From Bog-950 sp964631835 (lineage in GTDB: Bacteria; Bacteroidota; Bacteroidia; Chitinophagales; LD1): a DNA stretch of 64,000 bases. The translations under genes and the position numbers were made by a program. The notes beneath the pieces are model-generated. The model had not been told where the DNA came from and ran no database searches. It saw nothing but the letters and a program-made list of their open reading frames with translations. Where the stretch lies: assembly GCA_964631835.1 (NCBI GenBank), contig CAZWAD010000002.1:214590-278589 (forward strand), written 5' to 3'. Positions 34,751-41,979 of this stretch are shown here, one piece after another (the stretch's first letter is position 1; every line of letters begins with the position of its first letter).

Positions 34751-36759
34751 GCAGAATCCGCCTCCTCAGGTATCAGTTCCCTTATATTCTCGAGTATTCC
34801 GTTTGCCATCATCTCATACCCTGCCGCGTTATGGTGTCCGTCTTTCTGCCAATAGAATTGTTTTATGTCTTTCCCATTTTGTTTTGAAATTACTGCATAG
34901 TTGGAAAGTAAGTCGACTACAACTAAGTTATCAATTAGCCCTGTATTGTTAACTAATGATTTTAAATCATAGTCGTATCTCCCATTTTCAACCTCATTTC
35001 TTAATGGAAGTAAAACAAGGACGAACCTGCAATCATTTTTTGCAGCGAATTGCGAATAATTTTTTATGAGTTCAGTTACTTCACCATCAATTATAGAATT
35101 ATTTGCTTTTCGTTTCTTCTGAAGAAGTTCGTTATAGCCCAATGCTTTAATAAAAATCCGGGATGAGTAGCTGATTGCGTATATGGGTTCCCACCATGGC
35201 GCTGGGTTGTATTGCAATTTTCCATTCGCGCCAAACCGCTGCATTCCCCCTCTGATAGCAAGGTCGTTTTTCATATCATCTGAAGAAATTGTTTGAATTA
35301 CTATATCCGGTTTATAGTTATAAAGCCTGTCTTTAAAATCAATAAAATTAAAAAACGGGTCGCTGCCACATGTTCCTGCATTCATTATAATGGCATTTGG
35401 ATTGATCGTTTTTACTTTTTTCCTGAGAAAGGCAACGTAAGAAGAATCGTAGGGCGCACCATCGCCTTCTGTAAAAGAATCTCCTAAAGAGAGAATTCTG
35501 AATTCATCCGTCTTTTTTTCCTTTGTCCATTCGTAATCCGAATAGCCAAGTGAGTTGGTCATTCTTTCGTACTTAAATTCTGCGGACTTTAATATATGCA
35601 TTTGACCCGGCTCCCAAACATGGTAGTGCGTATTATCGGTTGGTCGGTAAAGCGAATTATAAAATCCGGTAAATTTTTCCTGCCGAGTATGAAACAAATT
35701 AGTGGATGTAAGAAATAGTTCTAAAATGAAAAGCGTAGCAACAATGCTGGTAAAAAGTGTAAGTATGTTAGTTTGCACTTTAGTAAACCACTTCCTGGTA
35801 ATTGCGTTGAGAAAACAGTAGCCGCCTATAAAGAGGTAAAGAAATATCAGTAAGTGGGTATGCCATTTAATACAAGCCAGACCAACTTTGGTAAACCAGT
35901 AAATTTCCCATATAGCATAAGAAGTGAGGAAGCCAAAGCCAAATATTTTTAGAAGTTGCCAATAAGAAAATCTAAAGGAAATAGCCTCGCGATTGAGCAC
36001 ATTGAATGCAGTTTCAACCGGAGTTGGGGTGTATACAGGCAGGTTATGTCTTTTCAAAAGAGTTCCTAAAGTCGTGTTTGAAAAAATTCTATCTTTATCA
36101 ATATTACGTACCCGCCACTCTTCATTCATCCAATGAAAAAACCTGTACTCCTTTGGTATTGCAATATTGGCGGTGATGTACCGAAATGTCTCATGCCAGA
36201 TGTCGTTGTTTGACTCGTTGGTGTATATAAACGTATCTAAACCAAGTTGTAAAATGTACTTATTCAGTATCTTATTAGGAAGCAGCCAATCAATTGTATT
36301 TTCATCACAAACAGCTGACACCTCTTCATAAGTTAACTTCATCAATTCGCATCCTTTGGGACATTTGATAACGTTTCCAATAACATTCAGTTTATCGTGT
36401 GTCCGGAAATAATAGTCTGTATCATCGGGTAGATGTTTCAGACAGGTAATATCCATATCTACCCACCAACCGCCTTTTTCGTAAAGTAATTTGTAACGGA
36501 AAATATCAGAGAATGGGGAGCCTAAACTTCCTTTGCCTACTCCTGTAACCGGGTCCTTCTGTTTTCTAAAAAATATTTTCTCCTTGGGAATTATCTCATT
36601 TGCATTACACAAAACAACTCCGTCAGGCATAACATTTTCAATTTGGTCATAAGCCCATAAACGAAATTCGTAACCTTGGTCGGTAAATGAATGAAGCGTT
36701 AATAACTCAAGGGAAGAAAGTTTATTCCCAACCCACAAGCCATTTACAAGTTCTTTCAT
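34744..36759 (-). CDS. GT32-like glycosyltransferase fused to membrane helices and SGNH hydrolase
   Basis: This 671-residue fusion has three parts. Residues ~1-240 are a GT32/capsular-type glycosyltransferase domain with the DxD motif Asp101/Asp103 (GGWWVDMDITCLK). Residues ~270-355 hold about three membrane helices (HTHLLIFLYLFIGGYCFL, ILTLFTSIVATLFILELFL). Residues ~415-671 are an SGNH/GDSL domain with block I GDSFTEG (Ser428), AGTCGSDPFFNF, and the DxxH block Asp640/His643. SGNH domains act as esterases or acyl transfer catalysts, so one polypeptide may add a sugar and edit an acyl group. Its N-terminal part is a paralogue of the adjacent upstream gene, overlapping it by 1 nt (TGATG). Confidence 0.85.
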   Translation of the reverse strand: MKELVNGLWVGNKLSSLELLTLHSFTDQGYEFRLWAYDQIENVMPDGVVLCNANEIIPKEKIFFRKQKDPVTGVGKGSLGSPFSDIFRYKLLYEKGGWWVDMDITCLKHLPDDTDYYFRTHDKLNVIGNVIKCPKGCELMKLTYEEVSAVCDENTIDWLLPNKILNKYILQLGLDTFIYTNESNNDIWHETFRYITANIAIPKEYRFFHWMNEEWRVRNIDKDRIFSNTTLGTLLKRHNLPVYTPTPVETAFNVLNREAISFRFSYWQLLKIFGFGFLTSYAIWEIYWFTKVGLACIKWHTHLLIFLYLFIGGYCFLNAITRKWFTKVQTNILTLFTSIVATLFILELFLTSTNLFHTRQEKFTGFYNSLYRPTDNTHYHVWEPGQMHILKSAEFKYERMTNSLGYSDYEWTKEKKTDEFRILSLGDSFTEGDGAPYDSSYVAFLRKKVKTINPNAIIMNAGTCGSDPFFNFIDFKDRLYNYKPDIVIQTISSDDMKNDLAIRGGMQRFGANGKLQYNPAPWWEPIYAISYSSRIFIKALGYNELLQKKRKANNSIIDGEVTELIKNYSQFAAKNDCRFVLVLLPLRNEVENGRYDYDLKSLVNNTGLIDNLVVVDLLSNYAVISKQNGKDIKQFYWQKDGHHNAAGYEMMANGILENIRELIPEEADSAQ

Positions 36760-37472
36760 CAGATAATGTTGAAATTTTTAAGCAGGCGCCACATAGTACT
36801 ATTCCGTTTGTAGCTGAGTTTGCCCGATGAATTTATCCAGTGTATTCCATACCAATCATAAGGCACAGGCAAATCTTCGTGCAAATAATGCTTTATTTCG
36901 AAATCAAGGTCAAGATTAAAAAGCCCGGTTTTACGGTATTTTGAAAGTTGAAGGCGTGTAATTTCTTCGTTCAGTATTTCAATAGGTTTATGCCAGTTCA
37001 AGTTATAGGCAGTTACTTCCTTTGTAGCTCTATCAAAGCAAACCTTCATCAGTTCACTTCCTGATGGAACCTTCATTACATTTCCTACCACAGGAAACTT
37101 CCAGTGGTTGCGAAAAAAATACGGTTCGGTGAAATCGAATTTTTTCAGGCAAGTTACATCCATATCTACCCACCACCCTCCTTTATCGAGCAAAAGCTTA
37201 TATCTGAAAATATCAGAAAAGCCGCCATAGCTTCCCTTTCCCCAATTTATTAGCCCTTTCTCGGGATATTTAAACACCTTTTCCCGGGCGATAATCTCAT
37301 TTGCATCCGACACCTTAACATGTAAGGGTACATTCGCTATGTTGTCGTAAGTGAAAAGCTCGAATGTTATTCCGTTTCGGTAGAAAGACTCCAAGGTTAA
37401 CAATTCAACCTCCGACAATTTACTGCCAATCCAAAGACTTTTTACAGTTAAAGATTTCGCTTCAGCCTTCAT
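36759..37472 (-). CDS. GT32-like glycosyltransferase
   Basis: This 237-residue single-domain protein is closely related to the first third of the next gene: SLWIGSKLSEVELLTLESF, ANEIIAREKVF, GGFSDIFRYKLLLDKGGWWV and the DxD region (VDMDVTCLKKF). The fold is the nucleotide-sugar transferase with a DxD metal site, as in OCH1/Gb3 synthase-like and capsular families. Donor and acceptor are unknown. It lacks membrane segments. It overlaps the following gene by 1 nt and is 8 nt after the GT8-like gene, so the minus-strand genes UbiA, GT8-like, GT32 and GT32-SGNH form one operon. Confidence 0.85.
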   Translation of the reverse strand: MKAEAKSLTVKSLWIGSKLSEVELLTLESFYRNGITFELFTYDNIANVPLHVKVSDANEIIAREKVFKYPEKGLINWGKGSYGGFSDIFRYKLLLDKGGWWVDMDVTCLKKFDFTEPYFFRNHWKFPVVGNVMKVPSGSELMKVCFDRATKEVTAYNLNWHKPIEILNEEITRLQLSKYRKTGLFNLDLDFEIKHYLHEDLPVPYDWYGIHWINSSGKLSYKRNSTMWRLLKNFNII

Positions 37473-37480
37473 TTTGTTTT

Positions 37481-38701
37481 TCAGGGTTCATTCATCTTTT
37501 GCTCAACCCATTGCCACAAAAACCACGCCCTGTCGCCAAAGTGGTGAAACACATGAATTAGGACAGGCCCGTACTTCGTCCTGAGTCCATCATCAGAAAC
37601 ATATTTTTTGTCAGCGCTTATTTGCAAGTAGGGGTTATTGTAATCAGCCACAAAATTAAATACTTTACTTAAGGTTCGATGATTGTTCAGCCCAAACTCC
37701 CAGCAAGTGGCTGCCAGTGTTCCCTGATCCCGGGTTCTCCATTTGTTATTGGTAAATATTCGCAACGTTTTATTATGCCAAGCATCCATAAACATATGAC
37801 TAGAGTCGTCAAACAGAAAAACTCCACCGTTCCAATGGTTCCATTTTCTATCCGATATATCTATGGCAAAAAGTGTTTTTATTTCTTCTATCAAATGATT
37901 ACATCCCTTCAATGCATAAATATCGTCTCCTCTTTTGTTCCAGCGTTCAGCAACTGGTTCCCAATAAACACCAGTCTGGTCTTCAATTAAATTACTTAAT
38001 GCTTGTTCAGAATCATAATGAATAGGATTTTTTTGCGCATCGAACCAAAAAGACCGTTTCTTATCGTAAAAAAAATCAGATGTAAGCTGAAAGACGCTAC
38101 GTGAAAGATTAAACTGGAGAGAGGTAAAGAAATACCGGATCCTGTCTTTTTTAATTTGCTGAAGCATAACCAATAATCGTTCTTGTTTTCCGAGAAGATA
38201 GCTATCAGTGATACGGTACGATTCAAGCTTATTTTTAATATCTGCTTCTTCCGCTTTAATTCTCTCATCTTCTTTCTCCTCACAACGGCATAAAATTGCT
38301 GATGGACTGAACTGTGTAATATTGCAATGGTCAGGGGCAAAAGTTATTGGAGTGGAAAAATTCTCGAAGATAGTATCAACTTTTTTCGAAAGGCAAACCA
38401 CATCGGTATCTAGGTAGCAATAGTGTTTGCCATTAGGTAATATCCGATGAAGGCTTGTCTTCAGGAAAATACTTGCCTGATGATGATTAAACGACAATGA
38501 GGTTTCAACTGAAATAACATTATCGTGTTCTATGTCTTTTTCATTTCTACTGAGTTCAGTTACAACTACAACAGAAAAGGCGGTACATTTTTTAAGTTGC
38601 CTGATCGAAAAGTTTACTGTATCAATATGTTCAGCGCTGCCACAAACAACAAACACAAATACCCTGTCCGTCAATTTACTCTCAGTATTTATGTGTGCCA
38701 T
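37481..38701 (-). CDS. GT8-like glycosyltransferase
   Basis: This 406-residue cytoplasmic protein has a nucleotide-diphospho-sugar transferase fold. YCYLDTDVVCLSKKVDTIFE has the DxD metal-binding site, WNGGVFLFDDS is the usual second conserved segment, and a late histidine lies in PVLIHVFHHFGD. A helical insertion (about residues 140-200, rich in Glu and Lys) separates the two halves. It resembles family 8 and rhamnan/LPS-type transferases, but the specificity is not readable. The start is at 38701, 18 nt after UbiA, inside the minus-strand operon. Confidence 0.8.
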   Translation of the reverse strand: MAHINTESKLTDRVFVFVVCGSAEHIDTVNFSIRQLKKCTAFSVVVVTELSRNEKDIEHDNVISVETSLSFNHHQASIFLKTSLHRILPNGKHYCYLDTDVVCLSKKVDTIFENFSTPITFAPDHCNITQFSPSAILCRCEEKEDERIKAEEADIKNKLESYRITDSYLLGKQERLLVMLQQIKKDRIRYFFTSLQFNLSRSVFQLTSDFFYDKKRSFWFDAQKNPIHYDSEQALSNLIEDQTGVYWEPVAERWNKRGDDIYALKGCNHLIEEIKTLFAIDISDRKWNHWNGGVFLFDDSSHMFMDAWHNKTLRIFTNNKWRTRDQGTLAATCWEFGLNNHRTLSKVFNFVADYNNPYLQISADKKYVSDDGLRTKYGPVLIHVFHHFGDRAWFLWQWVEQKMNEP

Positions 38702-38719
38702 TTTTTGCTCCTTCCATTT

Positions 38720-39883
38720 TTAACTTTTCTTGTGTTTAAATAAACTTTTTTGGCAGTATTGCCATGCAGTAGAATTTTCCTTAATAAGGTCAACGCCAAA
38801 GAATTTGAAAATGCAATAAATTACACGATTACCGGCAACCTTAATCTTGATCAACCCAGGAATAAAAAATTTCTTTTTCCAAGTATAATACATGGAGGCT
38901 GCAAAAAGCCTGGCTTTAAAAAAGAGTATCTTTAATTCCTCCTGATGAAATAAACCTGCGTGAATCAACAGCAAAAAAAGATAGCGCCAATTGTGAAATA
39001 CAAGGATTAATAGAAGAGAGACTGGAAGGATTTTTTCGTAGAAGTAGTTGGGGAAATAGTAGCTCGCGGGAATATTCTCTTCCACTTTCCGACTAACTGA
39101 TGGGAAAAATATCATAAAACAATAAGTGAAAAAAAGTGCAATTACTAGTATAAATGATGGTTCGGATGAAATAATATAGATTGATAAACCCAAAAATAAA
39201 ACTACATCTAAAAGTTTAAGCAATCTAACTGCTCGGTTGATACTCCCTGTGTTTTGCGTCAACACCCATGTACGTACTCCGCTAACTTTATCAACCTCAA
39301 TATCATTCAACTGATGGATTATCATATTTCTTACTCCGATAAGAAACTGCCACAGGGTTATTATTACTACGAGCAGGAAATCAACTTTCTTTGAGGCTGC
39401 CATAAACAAAGTGGTAGTCAAAAGTGAAGCAGGCACAACATGTGCATATAGAGCATCGCAGATTAAGCCTAAAACTTTCCGTTCTTTTAACCGAATTACG
39501 GGTATCGAATAAACTGTAAAGAGAGTAACCTCAAAGAACAATAAAATTGCTGATATATGATTTACAGGTAAAAAAAACCAAGGCGTAATTGCTAATAGTA
39601 AGCTTATCACAAAGAGCATAAAGACTTTGACTCCTTTCAATTTCAGAACCAGGTTGTGTTTTCCTGCAATGGTGTCTGTTTTCCTGTCAAAGAAATCGTT
39701 GATAATATAGCCTGTTAGCGAAAAACCAATAGAGGTAATTAAAATTAGGGGAATAAGAAAAACAGAGCTTTCAAATGAAATGGCTGTGATGTAAACGAGC
39801 ATGTATACAAAACCTAAGATAAAGGCAACTTTACTACGCCACCAATCATTGCCTCTGTAAAATAAAAACTCAGGTTTTACCAC
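38720..39883 (-). CDS. UbiA-family prenyltransferase
   Basis: This 387-residue membrane protein starts with GTG. The first acidic motif NDFFDRKTDT (N-D-x-x-D-x-x-x-D) binds the Mg-diphosphate of the prenyl donor. A second is expected around NDIEVDKVSG (residues ~215-225). About eight or nine membrane helices are visible. UbiA enzymes attach polyprenyl chains to aromatic acceptors, or in related groups to sugars (decaprenyl-phosphate phosphoribosyltransferase). The C-terminal ~90 residues are basic and extended. In this locus it may make the lipid carrier or a prenylated moiety. It heads the minus-strand glycosyltransferase operon. Confidence 0.85.
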   Translation of the reverse strand: MVKPEFLFYRGNDWWRSKVAFILGFVYMLVYITAISFESSVFLIPLILITSIGFSLTGYIINDFFDRKTDTIAGKHNLVLKLKGVKVFMLFVISLLLAITPWFFLPVNHISAILLFFEVTLFTVYSIPVIRLKERKVLGLICDALYAHVVPASLLTTTLFMAASKKVDFLLVVIITLWQFLIGVRNMIIHQLNDIEVDKVSGVRTWVLTQNTGSINRAVRLLKLLDVVLFLGLSIYIISSEPSFILVIALFFTYCFMIFFPSVSRKVEENIPASYYFPNYFYEKILPVSLLLILVFHNWRYLFLLLIHAGLFHQEELKILFFKARLFAASMYYTWKKKFFIPGLIKIKVAGNRVIYCIFKFFGVDLIKENSTAWQYCQKSLFKHKKS

Positions 39884-39982
39884 ATTTCAGTTTAATGATA
39901 GTTAAAATATACAAATTCCCTTCTCAAATCAATACGCTAAGGTAATATGCTTACCTGGTTTATTTTTGAGTACCAGTTTTAT

Positions 39983-41047
39983 ATGAATCGGAAAGCCAAA
40001 ATAATTTTATTTCAAACCGGTCTGTTGCTTTTTCTTATCGCACTACTTGAAATAGGATTAAGAGTCTCAGGCTTTCAACCAGGTGATATGAAGCCCAAAT
40101 GGCTTAATTTCCGACCGGTAGATTCTCTATATGTTGTCCCTGATTTTTATACAAACAAATATGGAATTCTGGTTGCCGACAGCAACTACTGGGCGCAGCG
40201 TAATATTTATATCAATTCAGAGGGTTTCAGAACCAAGCAGTTTTCAAAACTTGATTCCGGTAAAAAGAAAGTTCTCCTGATAGGTGATAGTTTTACTTGG
40301 GGAATGACAGCTAATCCTTTTCCTGACAGTTGTTTTGCAGATATTATGTCTTATGAAACAGACTATGAAGTTATTAATCTGGGCATACCCGCAGCTGATC
40401 CCGTGCAATACCATGAACTGGCCAAAAAATTTATACCTAAGCTAAAACCGGATGTTGTAATTGTAATTTTTTTTGCAGGTAACGACATTATGAAACAAAA
40501 CAGGAAAGTGATACCAAATGAACCTTTTTATTATTATACGAACGCAGGAGCAATTTTGGCAGATATTGACGGGATTCATTTTAAAACCGCACATGATGCA
40601 TATAACTATTTTGTGAATGACAAGTATTACCTTAAGAAACCCAAAAATTATTTTGAGTCGGTAATTTCAAAAAGCTCTTTGCTTTCTCGACTGTACTCCG
40701 TCAGATTCAGGATAAAGGAAAAGATAGAATATGAGAAAACGGTAAAAGACATGAGTATTACCAAAGCCTACTTGAAGCAAATACGACAGTTGTGTTTAGC
40801 AAATGGTGTTCCTGTAAAATTTGTTTTTATTCCCGAAATAAAAGAAGCGGATTGGAAGATAAATGAACTTTCGAAAAAATATTCGCATCTGCTTTTTGAT
40901 GACTCGATAAACGAGAACTGGTTGCTTCTGCAAAATGCTAAAGACTGGTTTAACGATTACCCTGATGCACACCTGAACAACACGGGTCATCGCCATTATG
41001 CCGACAAATTAAAATTTTGGCTTAACCAACCCATCAATTCTGAATAA
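39983..41047 (+). CDS. SGNH hydrolase-like membrane-anchored protein
   Basis: The start at 39983 gives an N-terminal membrane anchor (KIILFQTGLLLFLIALLEIG). The ~354-residue protein has an SGNH fold: block I LLIGDSFTWG (Ser103), NLGIPAADPVQYHEL, VVIVIFFAGNDIMKQ, and C-terminal DAHLNNTGHRHYADKL (DxH catalytic block). This arrangement resembles AlgX/AlgJ and acyltransferase-associated SGNH domains, so it may add or remove O-acetyl groups on the glycan outside the membrane. It is first in a forward run, followed 14 nt later by a glycosyltransferase. Its relation to the SGNH part of the GT32 fusion is only at family level. Confidence 0.83.
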   Translation: MNRKAKIILFQTGLLLFLIALLEIGLRVSGFQPGDMKPKWLNFRPVDSLYVVPDFYTNKYGILVADSNYWAQRNIYINSEGFRTKQFSKLDSGKKKVLLIGDSFTWGMTANPFPDSCFADIMSYETDYEVINLGIPAADPVQYHELAKKFIPKLKPDVVIVIFFAGNDIMKQNRKVIPNEPFYYYTNAGAILADIDGIHFKTAHDAYNYFVNDKYYLKKPKNYFESVISKSSLLSRLYSVRFRIKEKIEYEKTVKDMSITKAYLKQIRQLCLANGVPVKFVFIPEIKEADWKINELSKKYSHLLFDDSINENWLLLQNAKDWFNDYPDAHLNNTGHRHYADKLKFWLNQPINSE

Positions 41048-41061
41048 ACTATAATTGGACT

Positions 41062-41970
41062 GTGAACCATTTTTGCACGATAACTACGTATAGCCATTTA
41101 TTTAAAGTTAAAGCTCTTGCTGATTCTTTGTTAAAGCTACAGCATAAATTTTTACTCCATGTTTTAACTGTTGATGAGAATAAAAATTTTGAGTTTGAAA
41201 ATTGCAGACACTGGAAGCTAGCAGATATTAAAAACAGTGAAACCGCTCAAGCGCTTATAGCTAAATATATTGGAAATAAAGACAAATTACGGTGGAGCCT
41301 GAAACCGGTTTTCTTAAAATATTTACTAAACAACAATGAGATTGACAAGTTAATTTATCTTGACAATGATTTATTTTTCTATTCTGATTATCAATTTCTT
41401 TTCGATTATCTCGGGAATCATTCCTTTTTACTGACACCCCACTATTATAAAAGCAGCCCTAAAAGCGAGCAGAATTGGTTTGAGGCTAATTTCAGGGTAG
41501 GTTTATACAATGCGGGGTTTGTGGGTGTTAATAAGAAAGCGACAGATACACTGCAATGGTGGGCAGATTGCTGTAATTATCGCTGCGAGAAAAATTCTTT
41601 TCGGGGGTTGTTTGATGACCAAAAGTATCTTGACTTAATACCTATAATGAATGAAGATTCATGTATACTTCGTCATAAAGGCTGTAATGTAGCGGGCTGG
41701 AATACCGAGTTATGCAAAAGAGAACTGGTGGATAACCAAATTAAGATTGAAGGCAAGTTTCCGATTGTTTTCATTCACTTTAATGATACAACTATTCGGG
41801 AAATAATAAATGGGAAAGACGAAATTCTCTTTAATTATTACAGAGTGTATGTAGAAACTTTGAAAAAATACAAACCCGGTTTAAGGGAAAAAGAATTATT
41901 GTTTGAGCAGTCCTTTATGGTTAAGTTTAAGTTTAACCTATGGAAAATTCTTACTGAATTTGGGATTTGA
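41062..41970 (+). CDS. Glycosyltransferase, GT8-like nucleotide-sugar fold
   Basis: This 302-residue protein has a GTG start. The N-terminal ITTYSHLFKVKALADSL and VDENKNFEFENCRHWKL form the nucleotide-binding half. KLIYLDNDLFFYSDY carries the DxD motif Asp101/Asp103, and GLYNAGFVGVNKKATDTLQW and CNVAGWN are acceptor-side motifs seen in capsular and LPS glycosyltransferases. FIHFND near residue 235 is a likely metal-ligand histidine. It is soluble, without membrane helices. Spacing to the TMTC-like gene is 9 nt. Donor sugar is unknown. Confidence 0.85.
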   Translation: MNHFCTITTYSHLFKVKALADSLLKLQHKFLLHVLTVDENKNFEFENCRHWKLADIKNSETAQALIAKYIGNKDKLRWSLKPVFLKYLLNNNEIDKLIYLDNDLFFYSDYQFLFDYLGNHSFLLTPHYYKSSPKSEQNWFEANFRVGLYNAGFVGVNKKATDTLQWWADCCNYRCEKNSFRGLFDDQKYLDLIPIMNEDSCILRHKGCNVAGWNTELCKRELVDNQIKIEGKFPIVFIHFNDTTIREIINGKDEILFNYYRVYVETLKKYKPGLREKELLFEQSFMVKFKFNLWKILTEFGI

Positions 41971-41979
41971 CAGAAAGTT

